Assembly: GCA_029246415.1 (NCBI GenBank)
Contig: JAQWNF010000025.1
Coordinates: 1-64,000 of the forward strand
DNA: 64,000 nucleotides
DNA from: Glaciecola sp.
GTDB lineage: Bacteria > Pseudomonadota > Gammaproteobacteria > Enterobacterales > Alteromonadaceae
Direction: 5' to 3'
Position 1 is the first letter of the stretch, and every line of letters begins with the position of its first letter. Below the pieces are notes generated by a model that was given only the letters and a program-made list of their open reading frames with translations, was not told the DNA's origin and ran no database searches. Both the position numbers and the translations under genes were made by a program. Below, piece by piece: positions 29,287 through 37,587 of the stretch.

Positions 29287-29520
29287 ATGAGTCATTTGTC
29301 AAAACGCTCTACTGTGTATTTTGAGCCAACTATTCATCAAGCATTAAAAATGAAAGCGGCGTCATCTAATATATCTATTTCTGAGTTAGTCGATGAAGCT
29401 GTTCGCCTATTAATGCGCGAGGATCAAGAAGATATTGCCGCAGCTCAAAATCGTATTAGCGAGCCTGAAATCAGTTACGAAGCGTTAATCAATGATTTGG
29501 CTGAAAATGGTAAAATATAG
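29287..29520 (+). CDS. Ribbon-helix-helix (CopG/RelB-like) antitoxin
   Basis: A 77-residue protein. The N-terminal strand KRSTVYFEPTIHQALKMKAA and helix ISISELVDEAVRLLM form a ribbon-helix-helix DNA-binding domain; the acidic tail (EDQEDIAAAQNRISEPEISY) would wrap the toxin. GGGAG lies 4-8 bases before the ATG. The stop codon overlaps the start of the toxin gene, the usual arrangement of type II pairs. It should bind the tandem repeats just upstream. Confidence 0.88.
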   Translation: MSHLSKRSTVYFEPTIHQALKMKAASSNISISELVDEAVRLLMREDQEDIAAAQNRISEPEISYEALINDLAENGKI

Positions 29521-29770
29521 CCTTTCGTTTAAGAAATCAGTCACTAAGGATTTTCGTTCGATACCCAAAAAAGATGTATCTAAAATTTTAGAAAAAATTA
29601 ATACCCTTAGAGAAAACCCTTATATCGAAGGCAGTATTATACTGACTGGCAGAGATGTTTATCGCATCAGACATGGTCTGTATAGAATCATATATATAAT
29701 TCGAAATGACCAATTGGTAATACATGTTATCAAAGTTGGGCATCGTTCAGATGTTTATAAATATAACTAA
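29507..29770 (+). CDS. RelE/ParE-superfamily toxin
   Basis: An 87-residue basic protein with the RelE fold pattern: MVKYSLSFKKSVTKDFRSIP, helix KDVSKILEKINTLRENP, then strands DVYRIRHGLYRIIYIIR and VIHVIKVGHRSDVYK. The Arg-rich central strand and the C-terminal His-Arg-x-x-x-Tyr are typical of ribosome-dependent RelE-type mRNA interferases, though ParE-type gyrase toxins cannot be excluded. The ATG at 29507 is preferred over one at 29492 because it gives the family start, and it overlaps the antitoxin gene by 14 bases. Confidence 0.88.
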   Translation: MVKYSLSFKKSVTKDFRSIPKKDVSKILEKINTLRENPYIEGSIILTGRDVYRIRHGLYRIIYIIRNDQLVIHVIKVGHRSDVYKYN

Positions 29771-29798
29771 TAAAAAAACCTATGATCAAGGATCAACC

Positions 29799-30623
29799 AT
29801 GACAATTCAATTATTAAAAAAGCTACCAGCATTAAAGCTTCCTGCATTGAGTGAGCTCTTATTCCTCTGCGTATCACTTGTGCTGGCACTGCCGACTCAT
29901 GCGACAGTCGTTGAAGTTAGAACCGTAGCGGGTGATTTTCAAATTAATTTATTTGATGAAACCACCCCACAAAATGTGGAAAACTTATTAAGCTACATTA
30001 ATGCAGGTGCATATAGTAATAACGTTGTGCATCGCAGTGTCCCTGGGTTTATTGTACAGATGGGCGGATTTCAATATGGCAATGCCTTTCCACCTGACGC
30101 GATTCCTACTGGCGCGGGTGTGACCAATGAACCTGTACTATCTAACTTACGCGGTACGGTCGCAATGGCTAAATTAGCTGGTAATCCTGACAGCGCAACC
30201 TCTCAGTTTTTTATCAATTTATCAGATAATTCGGCTAACTTAGATGCGCAAAATGGTGGTTTTACAGTGCTTGGTCAAGTCATAGGGGATGGCATGGAGG
30301 TGGTCGATGCTATTGCTGCTATGTCTCGTTTTAACTTTGGTGGCGCATTTGCTGAGATCCCATTACGGGATTATGCCTCAACTAATACCGAACAACCAAC
30401 GGATGATAACTTAGTCATCATCACTGATGTTGTTGTGATTGATGCTGCTGTCGTCACCAATCCAGATTTGAATCCGGCGCAAAACACATTAGCCAATCCG
30501 AGTACACCTTCAAACTCAGTACCAGATACATCATTAAATACTGGAGGCAGCTCTGGTGGTGCTTTGGGATTTTCCGCGTTATTCGGACTAGGTTTGTTGC
30601 TATGGCGCCGCCGTGTCGTTTAA
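29799..30623 (+). CDS. Secreted cyclophilin-type peptidyl-prolyl isomerase with GlyGly-CTERM tail
   Basis: A 274-residue protein with a signal peptide (LLFLCVSLVLALPTHA), a cyclophilin domain (residues about 38-200: VVHRSVPGFIVQMGGF, SATSQFFINLSDN, FTVLGQVIGDGMEVVDAI), a Pro/Ser/Asn linker and a C-terminal tail NTGGSSGGALGFSALF, then LGLLLWRRR. That tail (Gly-Gly, hydrophobic helix, Arg cluster) is the GlyGly-CTERM sorting signal cleaved by rhombosortase. The enzyme should fold proteins in the periplasm or at the surface. The ATG at 29799 has AAGGA 6 bases upstream. Confidence 0.9.
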   Translation: MTIQLLKKLPALKLPALSELLFLCVSLVLALPTHATVVEVRTVAGDFQINLFDETTPQNVENLLSYINAGAYSNNVVHRSVPGFIVQMGGFQYGNAFPPDAIPTGAGVTNEPVLSNLRGTVAMAKLAGNPDSATSQFFINLSDNSANLDAQNGGFTVLGQVIGDGMEVVDAIAAMSRFNFGGAFAEIPLRDYASTNTEQPTDDNLVIITDVVVIDAAVVTNPDLNPAQNTLANPSTPSNSVPDTSLNTGGSSGGALGFSALFGLGLLLWRRRVV

Positions 30624-30742
30624 CAAGCACTATAATGATGATCTAAAAAATCAATACACTGTATTAATAAGTTGCCAACAGCCAAGCCTCTTGGCTAATA
30701 TACCAATTAAATATTTATATAGAAGTTAAATAAGGAATCGTA

Positions 30743-31324
30743 ATGAGTAAAATAGTTCAAGAAGTCGTTGCAGCAAATGCAGAATATGTCGCTGATTTTG
30801 GTGCTAAAGGTGATTTACCTATGCCTCCAGCACGTCAATTTGCCATTCTTACTTGTATGGATGCACGCCTAGACCCAGCTAAATATGCGGGTTTATCTGA
30901 AGGTGACGCTCATGTTATCCGCAATGCGGGTGGCCGAGCGAGTGACGATGCGATCCGCTCATTAGTCATTTCTTATAAATTATTAGGTACCAAAGAATGG
31001 TTTGTGATCCATCACACAGATTGTGGCATGGAAACATTTAATTCTGAAATTATGGGTGAGTTATTGGCTGGCAGTCTAAAAACCTCAAGTGTCGATGCTT
31101 CAGGTTGGCATGACAGCAACGTGGGTGGCGGAACGACTGATGGTAAGTATATCAATTGGTTAACGATCAGCGACCAAGGTAAAAGCGTTATTGAAGACGT
31201 TGAGCGTATCCGCAACAACTCAATGGTGCCAAGCGATATCCCTATTTATGGTTATGTCTATGACTGTAAAACAGGTAATTTGGTTGAGATCCCTGAAGCG
31301 ACAGCTGCAGGTAAAGCCAGCTAA
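30743..31324 (+). CDS. Beta-class carbonic anhydrase
   Basis: A 193-residue zinc enzyme interconverting CO2 and bicarbonate. The ligands are seen as [10 protein letters not shown] (Cys38, with Asp40-Arg42 dyad) and HHTDCGM (His91, Cys94). The short form with [17 protein letters not shown] fits the small beta-CA clade of Proteobacteria and Actinobacteria. AAGGA is 6 bases upstream of the ATG. It probably starts a short run of co-directional genes; a 7-base-pair hairpin without a T-run (30680-30696) lies in the gap before it. Confidence 0.93.
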   Translation: MSKIVQEVVAANAEYVADFGAKGDLPMPPARQFAILTCMDARLDPAKYAGLSEGDAHVIRNAGGRASDDAIRSLVISYKLLGTKEWFVIHHTDCGMETFNSEIMGELLAGSLKTSSVDASGWHDSNVGGGTTDGKYINWLTISDQGKSVIEDVERIRNNSMVPSDIPIYGYVYDCKTGNLVEIPEATAAGKAS

Positions 31325-31347
31325 ATAAATCCGTAGATGAGGAATGA

Positions 31348-31947
31348 ATGATGTGGGATCAGCGCTATAGTGAAACCGGTTTTGCCTATGGCACTGCGCC
31401 CAATGACTTCCTCAAATCTGCTTATGCGCATATTCCTCAAGGCGGGCATGTATTGTGTTTGGCTGAAGGGGAAGGGCGCAATGCGGTTTTCTTAGCGCAA
31501 CAAGGTTATCAGGTAACCGCCGTTGACCAATCAAAGGTTGGTTTGGAAAAGGCTCAAGCGCTAGCTAAACAAAATGGCGTTAGCATTACTACTATTGTTG
31601 CCGATTTAGCTGACTTTGATTTTGGCATACAAGCTTGGGATGGCATTGTTTCGATTTTTGCTCATGTTCCCGCTTCCTTACGTAAGGCTCTCCACAAAAA
31701 AGTCGTCGCCTCTTTATCCGATAACGGTGTCTTTATTTTAGAAGCGTATACATTACGTCATATTAAAATGTCAGGGATCGGTGGCCCACCCGCTGGAGCT
31801 ACAGAATTATTTATGTGCTTAGATGAGTTATCAACAGAACTTAGCGGTTTAACCATGCTGCATGCCGACGCCCTTGACAGGCACATCAGTGAAGGTCAAT
31901 ATCATGTGGGCGATAGTGCTGTAGTGCAAATTATCGGGCGCAAATAA
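31348..31947 (+). CDS. Class I SAM-dependent methyltransferase, TehB-like
   Basis: A 199-residue protein with WDQRYSETGFAYGTAPNDFL at the N-terminus and the SAM motif I VLCLAEGEGRNAVFLAQQGY, followed by VTAVDQSKVGLEKAQALA. This is the small TehB/tellurite-resistance-like methyltransferase group, found next to many unrelated genes. Substrate is unknown. It lies 23 bases after the carbonic anhydrase gene and 18 bases before the lipoprotein gene, so all three may be cotranscribed. Confidence 0.82.
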   Translation: MMWDQRYSETGFAYGTAPNDFLKSAYAHIPQGGHVLCLAEGEGRNAVFLAQQGYQVTAVDQSKVGLEKAQALAKQNGVSITTIVADLADFDFGIQAWDGIVSIFAHVPASLRKALHKKVVASLSDNGVFILEAYTLRHIKMSGIGGPPAGATELFMCLDELSTELSGLTMLHADALDRHISEGQYHVGDSAVVQIIGRK

Positions 31948-31965
31948 ATCTAAGGAAATACCACG

Positions 31966-32805
31966 ATGTTTCAAAAATTAATTCTAGCGATCAGCTTCAT
32001 TGGACTAGTATCATGCAGTGCGATGGTAAGTCACAATACTGGAAAGCAGTCACAGTCGAGCAGTTTGATGGAATACTTGTATCCTGACGAGGAAACTCGC
32101 AAAGAGCATAGTGCAGAGCTCCCCGTGTTATCTTTACCCGTAAATGTAGGAATTGCATTTGTGCCATCCAAACATTGGCGTGATGAGGGGATCAACAACA
32201 ATGATCAAATTGAATTACTCGAAACAATCAAAGCCGCCTTTTTAAAGTATGATTATATAAACCGTATTGAGGTTATCCCTAATGCATATCTTAAAGGGGG
32301 CGCAGGGTTTGCTGATTTGGAACAAGTCTCGCGTTTATATGACGTAGATGTCATGGCGTTAGTCTCGTATGACCAAGTGACGCAGTCTTTGGAAAATAAC
32401 GCCGCATTGCTGTATTGGACGATTGTGGGTATGTATGTCATTCCTGGCAATGAAAACTCGATCCAAACCTTTGTCGATACCGCCGTGTTTGATGTGAAAA
32501 GTCGTAAAATGCTATTCAGAGCCCCAGGTATCAATAAATTGTCAAAACGCACTACTGCAGTGGGTATTGATAGCACATTAGATAAAAAATCTCGTGAAGG
32601 ATTTGGTCTTGCCGTTACCGATATGACGACTAACTTAGATGCCGAACTGGCTCGTTTCAAGACACGAGTCAAAGAAGAAAAAATTGCAAAAGTGGAATAC
32701 CGCGAGGGTTATAGTGGCGGTGCTATCAGCATATATTTTTTATTACTGGCGTTCATGCTGTTTTTGACTAAAATTATAAGAAGCAGCTGCTGTATCGAAA
32801 AATAA
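31966..32805 (+). CDS. Rhombotarget-type lipoprotein
   Basis: A 279-residue protein with a lipoprotein signal (LIGLVSC-like lipobox, here GLVSC-S near residue 17). The body (LPVNVGIAFVPSKHWRDEG, then DVDVMALVSYDQV and YVIPGNENSIQTFVDTAVFD) matches the rhombotarget lipoprotein family. The C-terminus is GYSGGAISIYFLLLAFMLFL plus a basic tail, a GlyGly-CTERM-like helix thought to be recognised by rhombosortase. The tail ends in an unusual Cys-Cys pair. Function unknown; the rhombosortase itself is not in the window. AAGGA lies upstream of the ATG. Confidence 0.78.
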   Translation: MFQKLILAISFIGLVSCSAMVSHNTGKQSQSSSLMEYLYPDEETRKEHSAELPVLSLPVNVGIAFVPSKHWRDEGINNNDQIELLETIKAAFLKYDYINRIEVIPNAYLKGGAGFADLEQVSRLYDVDVMALVSYDQVTQSLENNAALLYWTIVGMYVIPGNENSIQTFVDTAVFDVKSRKMLFRAPGINKLSKRTTAVGIDSTLDKKSREGFGLAVTDMTTNLDAELARFKTRVKEEKIAKVEYREGYSGGAISIYFLLLAFMLFLTKIIRSSCCIEK

Positions 32806-32872
32806 TGTACGCATTAAAAAGTATATTATTAATCATGGTTGCTAATACCTATTAACAATCAAGGAGTGAAGC

Positions 32873-33244
32873 ATGTCCAATAACACTATGCAGCATGCGG
32901 ACAACACTCCTGCCGAATTTATAGAGTGCTTAGAAGCGGATTGGCGTAAAGAAAAATTACAGCAAATCCGCGCGTTAATCTTGGCTCAAGATCCTGATAT
33001 AACTGAATCAATAAGCTATAACATGTTGGCTTTTCAACTACATTCTGCACCATTATTTCACCTCAATGCCCAAAAAAATTATGTCAGCTTATATTGTGAT
33101 GATATTAGTAAAATCGATCCTGATGGCCAAATGTTAGCGGGATTAAATGTGGGGAAAGGCTGTATCCGTTTTACCAAAACAAAAAACATTGCTGAAACCA
33201 ATATTGCCGATTATATTAAACAATCAGTTTTATTATTAAAATAA
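32873..33244 (+). CDS. DUF1801 (YdhG-like, frataxin-fold) protein
   Basis: A 123-residue protein. The segment ITESISYNMLAFQLHSAPLF followed by NYVSLYCDDIS and KGCIRFTKTKNI is the DUF1801 pattern. The family has a frataxin-like fold, and one Bacillus member was described as an iron chaperone; that role is not shown here. It precedes dps by 9 bases, and a VIT1/CCC1 gene follows, so a link to iron handling is reasonable inference. AAGGAG lies 6 bases upstream. Confidence 0.8.
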   Translation: MSNNTMQHADNTPAEFIECLEADWRKEKLQQIRALILAQDPDITESISYNMLAFQLHSAPLFHLNAQKNYVSLYCDDISKIDPDGQMLAGLNVGKGCIRFTKTKNIAETNIADYIKQSVLLLK

Positions 33245-33253
33245 GGAAATACT

Positions 33254-33727
33254 ATGGCCGAGATTGATATTGGTATTAATAAAGAAGATCGTTTAGCGAT
33301 TGCTGAAGGGTTAAAACACTTACTCGCAGACTCATACACCTTGTACCTACAAACTCATAATTTTCATTGGAATGTCACGGGTATTCATTTCCGTGAATTA
33401 CACTTAATGTTTGAAGAGCACTATACGGAACTGGCGATTGCGGTAGATGATATCGCTGAACGCATTCGTACCTTAGATGTTGCAGCTCCTGGAACATACA
33501 AAGCCTTTTCGCAACTGAGCTCTATTGCTGAGGTTGATGGTGTACCTTCGTCATCACAGATGGTGGAGTTACTGACCAAAGGTCATGAGCAAGTCATTAA
33601 AACTGCGCGTCAGGTATTACTATTAGCACAAAACGCAGATGATGAATCCACATCAGCATTAGTATCAGATCGTATGCGTGTACATGAAAAAACGGCGTGG
33701 ATGTTACGCGCGACAGGTCGAGTGTAA
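33254..33727 (+). CDS. dps: Dps-family ferritin-like DNA-protection protein
   Basis: A 157-residue protein of the Dps family: [18 protein letters not shown] and [23 protein letters not shown] carry the His, Asp and Glu ligands of the inter-subunit ferroxidase centre. Dps dodecamers oxidise Fe2+ with hydrogen peroxide and store iron. AAGGA is 6 bases before the ATG. It sits in a tight run with DUF1801 upstream and a CCC1-like transporter 8 bases downstream. Confidence 0.95.
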   Translation: MAEIDIGINKEDRLAIAEGLKHLLADSYTLYLQTHNFHWNVTGIHFRELHLMFEEHYTELAIAVDDIAERIRTLDVAAPGTYKAFSQLSSIAEVDGVPSSSQMVELLTKGHEQVIKTARQVLLLAQNADDESTSALVSDRMRVHEKTAWMLRATGRV

Positions 33728-33735
33728 ACCGACTA

Positions 33736-34416
33736 ATGCGCCTGCACAAACCACATAAATCTCATCGTGTTGGTTGGTTGCGGGCTGCCGTTTTAGGTGC
33801 GAATGACGGTATTGTATCGACAGCAAGTTTAATTATTGGTGTCGCTGCTGCTGGCGTGACGCATGCGGAGATCATGCTTGCGGCTGTTGCCGGTTTAGTG
33901 GCTGGGGCGATGTCGATGGCCGCCGGCGAATACGTCTCGGTTAGCTCTCAAGCTGATACTGAAAAAGCCGATTTGCGCTTAGAGCAACATTCTTTGGATA
34001 AGCAATACGATCTAGAAATCATCGAACTGGCCCATATCTATGAATCTCGTGGGGTTTGTTCCACCACTGCGCGTGAAGTAGCAGAGCAACTGATGGAGTT
34101 TGACGCGTTAGGCGCACATGCGCGTGATGATATTGGGATCAGTGAAAACGGTAACGCCAATCCTGTTCAAGCTGCGCTTGCCAGTGCGGCGACCTTTGCC
34201 ATTGGTGCTTCTCTACCACTACTCTTAGCTTGGCTGATCGCTGGAGATGGATTGATACCATCTGTAGGGCTTGCGTCGCTAGGGTTTCTTGCTATTTTAG
34301 GTAGTATTGCCGCTCGAGCGGGAGGTGCGTCGATTATGGTTGGTGCTCTGCGCGTCACCTTTTGGGGAGCGTTGGCGATGGTACTCACGGCTGCGGTGGG
34401 GCAAGTTTTTCAATAG
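33736..34416 (+). CDS. VIT1/CCC1-family metal transporter
   Basis: A 226-residue inner-membrane protein with five predicted helices. GWLRAAVLGANDGIVSTASL and AGAMSMAAGEYVSVSSQ are signatures of the VIT1/CCC1 family, which exchanges Fe2+ or Mn2+ for protons. A cytosolic segment (residues 80-135) separates helices 2 and 3 and carries Glu residues used for metal binding in the plant protein. ATG 33736 is preferred; the frame is open back into dps. Placed directly after dps, it fits a role in removing excess iron. Confidence 0.88.
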   Translation: MRLHKPHKSHRVGWLRAAVLGANDGIVSTASLIIGVAAAGVTHAEIMLAAVAGLVAGAMSMAAGEYVSVSSQADTEKADLRLEQHSLDKQYDLEIIELAHIYESRGVCSTTAREVAEQLMEFDALGAHARDDIGISENGNANPVQAALASAATFAIGASLPLLLAWLIAGDGLIPSVGLASLGFLAILGSIAARAGGASIMVGALRVTFWGALAMVLTAAVGQVFQ

Positions 34417-34513
34417 CGCCTTGCTAACCACCTGCCGCTATACCTATCCGGCTAACTTGTCACCCACCTGTCTGTATACCTATCTTGCTAACTTGTCACA
34501 CCTCTTTCTCAAT

Positions 34514-36688
34514 TTATATTTTAAACACAAATCTGACCGTCACACCTTGACCATCTGGTGAGTTATCAATCTGCATTTTACCGTTATGGTACATCGCAAG
34601 CATATTTGCAATATACAGACCCAATCCTAAATGCACTTGTTGTGGATCGTCAGTGGCACGAATTGACACCATTGATTCTAGCAACTGGTCTTGCATATCT
34701 TGGGGTAACGTGGGGCCTATGTTGCTGATAGCAATAATTAATTGGTCATCTTGTTGCGCTAAATGTAGGGTGATTTGAGAATCGGGCTGTGCAAAATCAA
34801 TCGCATTGGCTAATACCTTATCAAGCATTTGCGCAAATAATTCAGGTGCGCCATTGAGTGTTATCTGACTGTCAGGTGCTAACGTGTTATCTAAATGAAA
34901 GTTGTGCTGGGTCGCTGTCATTTGGCTATTGCCAATCATATTGTCACACAATGCAATCACATCAAACGACTCTCGTTCATTGCTTTTTAAGGTATGCTCA
35001 AGACGCGTAGCCTCACTCATGTTTTGTAAGATTAAGCTCAAACGCTTGATCCCATCTTGCGCGCGTTGAATAAACACATCGTTTTGTGGGTTGTGCTGCG
35101 CAGCATTATTTAGCGCTAGATTTTCTAATGAAGAATTCACAATGGCCACAGGTGTGCGTAGCTCATGGGATAAGCGTGCGGCCATATTTTCAAGATAATG
35201 ATTGTACTGAGCAAGTCGTTCGAGCACTTGGGCAAAGCTACGCCCGAGATCGCCAATCTCATCACTGGCATCTTGAGTGGGGATCATACCGATGATTTTG
35301 CCTTGCGGATCAATCGCCAGTTCGGTGTCATTGCGTAAGCGTCGGATCCGCGATGAAATGCGTGTCGCAAACAAAAACAACGCCAATGTACCAAGCAACA
35401 ATACACTCAAAAAGAAATGAAATTGTTGCTCTAGCGCTTTGTTACGCAAGGTACGAATACCATTGGTTGTTTGCTCAACGACAACCGCACCCATGACTTC
35501 TCCGGCGACAAAAATAGGATGTGCCGCAGATAAAATGACGGCTTGTTTGTCGGAGCTTAAACGCCACAACGTATCAGGCTCGCCACTTAACGCCATTTCA
35601 ATATCTTGTCCGGCAAGTTCATAGGCGTCTGCTAACTCATCAATAAAGACTTTTGGCGGCTCATTTAACACCATATAGTATAGAGGAAATAACCAATTTG
35701 ATTCGATGTAGGTCCATAACGAAGGTGTTTCCTCATAGGGTTCAGACACATTTAACCCCGAGGCGTTTTGAATATCCCCAGCTCGAGCTAACACTCGTTT
35801 GTGTTTGTCTACGACCCATACACGGGCATTAGCATACTCTAAGCCTTGGACTATTTGTTCGATTTCGGGGGAAGGGATCAGTACCGTACCGAGCGCATCA
35901 GATTGAGTCGGATTGGCGGTGCCGATTGTACGCTCTTTAGCACGAGTGGTATTGTCATCCACATCGGTGATCGCAAAGGCAATATTACTGGCTAGCATCT
36001 TTAACGGTATGCGTAGCTCAATCCGATAACCTTGTGGTGTCTGCGCCCATTGTCCTTGAATTCGAGTTTCTAGTTTGAGAGGAACAAACGCGTTTTCGGT
36101 GTTTTCTAACAGGTACGCGTTGACCCAACCTGATTGATACGGAGCAACTAAATAACGCTCAAATTGACCGGTTTCATTGATCATCGCAATTTGTAAAAAA
36201 TCATTGCGGTCGACTCTCAATGCATTTTTATTTCGATACACGACGGCGTTATCCACCACATCAAACATCACATACAGATACCGACCAAACTGCCCGACCA
36301 TATGGGTAAAAGATAAATCGTCGCTACTATAGCTTTGGGTTTGTTCGATAATATTATCTTGCCCGTAGTGGATCATCGAGCCTTTATATTCGCGCCAATC
36401 TGCGAGTTGACCATCAAGTTGGATAGGATATTTGATGGGGTGAGCATACAAATCGGTGCCGGGTTTGACGGTGTTGACCAAGGCTGATTGCTCGGTAAAA
36501 ATCACCGGACGTTCATGCAGTGCGGTTGCTACGGCTCTGGCTGTGCCCACCATTGTTTGTTCTTGGCCGATACGCAGATAGGTTTCAAGCTCCCACACGT
36601 ATTGATAGCCCAAATAAGGAATACACAACAAAAATGCTGAAAAAAAGAGAAGTTTTGCACGGATCCCGAGTCTAAAAATCGATTTCAT
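34514..36688 (-). CDS. pdsS: Histidine kinase of the proteobacterial dedicated sortase system
   Basis: A 724-residue sensor kinase. It has an N-terminal membrane helix (about residues 10-30), a long periplasmic sensor region with a carbohydrate-binding-like beta-sandwich (YPIQLDGQLADWREY), a second membrane helix near 435, HAMP-like linker, H-box ARLSHELRTPVAIV (His508), and a HATPase domain with DKVLANAIDFAQP (N box) and GLGLYIANMLAMY. Overall form and context fit TIGR03785. Its ATG follows the response-regulator stop after a single base (TAAGATG), so the two are coupled. It probably senses envelope or polysaccharide state and controls the sortase genes; the signal is unknown. Confidence 0.88.
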   Translation of the reverse strand: MKSIFRLGIRAKLLFFSAFLLCIPYLGYQYVWELETYLRIGQEQTMVGTARAVATALHERPVIFTEQSALVNTVKPGTDLYAHPIKYPIQLDGQLADWREYKGSMIHYGQDNIIEQTQSYSSDDLSFTHMVGQFGRYLYVMFDVVDNAVVYRNKNALRVDRNDFLQIAMINETGQFERYLVAPYQSGWVNAYLLENTENAFVPLKLETRIQGQWAQTPQGYRIELRIPLKMLASNIAFAITDVDDNTTRAKERTIGTANPTQSDALGTVLIPSPEIEQIVQGLEYANARVWVVDKHKRVLARAGDIQNASGLNVSEPYEETPSLWTYIESNWLFPLYYMVLNEPPKVFIDELADAYELAGQDIEMALSGEPDTLWRLSSDKQAVILSAAHPIFVAGEVMGAVVVEQTTNGIRTLRNKALEQQFHFFLSVLLLGTLALFLFATRISSRIRRLRNDTELAIDPQGKIIGMIPTQDASDEIGDLGRSFAQVLERLAQYNHYLENMAARLSHELRTPVAIVNSSLENLALNNAAQHNPQNDVFIQRAQDGIKRLSLILQNMSEATRLEHTLKSNERESFDVIALCDNMIGNSQMTATQHNFHLDNTLAPDSQITLNGAPELFAQMLDKVLANAIDFAQPDSQITLHLAQQDDQLIIAISNIGPTLPQDMQDQLLESMVSIRATDDPQQVHLGLGLYIANMLAMYHNGKMQIDNSPDGQGVTVRFVFKI

Positions 36689-36689
36689 C

Positions 36690-37379
36690 TTAGTGCTGTT
36701 TCCAACGGTAACCCATCCCGTAGACGGTTTCGATATAGTCAAACTGGGTATCTATACTCATAAATTTTTTGCGAATACGTTTGATATGAGATGTGATAGT
36801 GGTGTCGTCCACGACCATTTGTGATTCATCCATGAGCTGCTGTCGTGATTTGACGTGCCCTTGATGTTTGACAATCGCATGCAGCATCCAAAACTCAGTC
36901 ACCGTTAGCTCAATAGGTTGGCCCTGCCAAGTTAATTTCATGCGCAATGCATCAATAAATAAATCCCCAATGGTAATACTGTCATCGGTTTTTGGCGTCG
37001 CTTGTAATGCCTCAGTACGCCTAAATAACGCTCCGATACGCGCTAATAAATGCAGCAAACTAATGTCTTTGGTCAGGTAATCATCCGCGCCTAAACGCAG
37101 ACCACTAATCGTATCCACATCATTATCTCGAGCAGTAAAAAAGATAATTGGTAAGGTTTGCGATAAGTTACGCAGCTGCTGGCACAACACAAATCCGCCA
37201 TCCATTTCTTCGCCTAAGCCTATATCAATGATGGCCAAATCCGGTAATTGCATAGCAAAAGCACGTTGAGCATCTGCACGCGAGGCATACGCATTGACAT
37301 GATAGCCATGCTGATTAAGCGCGGCGATATAATTTTCGCGTAACGACGGATCGTCTTCTACTAATGCAATGTGTTTCAA
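36690..37379 (-). CDS. pdsR: Response regulator of the dedicated sortase system (OmpR type)
   Basis: A 229-residue regulator: receiver domain with acidic pair EDD at residues 8-10, phosphoacceptor Asp52 in AIIDIGLGEE, conserved Thr/Lys later (FFTARDN, LTKDI), then an OmpR winged helix (ITSHIKRIRKKF, DYIETVYGMGYRW). It is encoded with the kinase and divergently from pdsO. A 38-base inverted repeat in the divergent promoter region (37534-37571) is a candidate target. Fits TIGR03787. Confidence 0.9.
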   Translation of the reverse strand: MKHIALVEDDPSLRENYIAALNQHGYHVNAYASRADAQRAFAMQLPDLAIIDIGLGEEMDGGFVLCQQLRNLSQTLPIIFFTARDNDVDTISGLRLGADDYLTKDISLLHLLARIGALFRRTEALQATPKTDDSITIGDLFIDALRMKLTWQGQPIELTVTEFWMLHAIVKHQGHVKSRQQLMDESQMVVDDTTITSHIKRIRKKFMSIDTQFDYIETVYGMGYRWKQH

Positions 37380-37533
37380 GAATGGTAGCTCAGTTAATTA
37401 AACAACCTCTTCACTATACCCATTTTTAGCATGATGAAAAGTCTGGAAGTGCGAACGGAGCACATTTCCATTTTTTCGCCACAATTGATCGCCACATTGC
37501 CATTTTTCCAGCCAAAAAAAGCCTAATAGGTTT

Positions 37534-37571
37534 GTTTAAATGTTTCTGTCACCAAGACAAAACATTTAAAC
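37534..37571. promoter_or_regulatory. Large inverted repeat upstream of pdsO
   Basis: GTTTAAATGTTT (37534-37545) is matched perfectly by AAACATTTAAAC (37560-37571). The pairing continues inside with TGTC / GACA around a short loop, apart from one bulged base. It ends 16 bases before the pdsO ATG and lies between pdsR and pdsO. It could be a dimeric regulator site (PdsR is the obvious candidate) or an mRNA hairpin at the 5' end of pdsO. Confidence 0.7.
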
Positions 37572-37587
37572 TCAAAAGGATTACCTC

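Noticed and set aside
30680-30696. AGCCAAG-CCT-CTTGGCT hairpin before the carbonic anhydrase gene
   Set aside because: A perfect stem but with no T-run; it may be a minor structure only.
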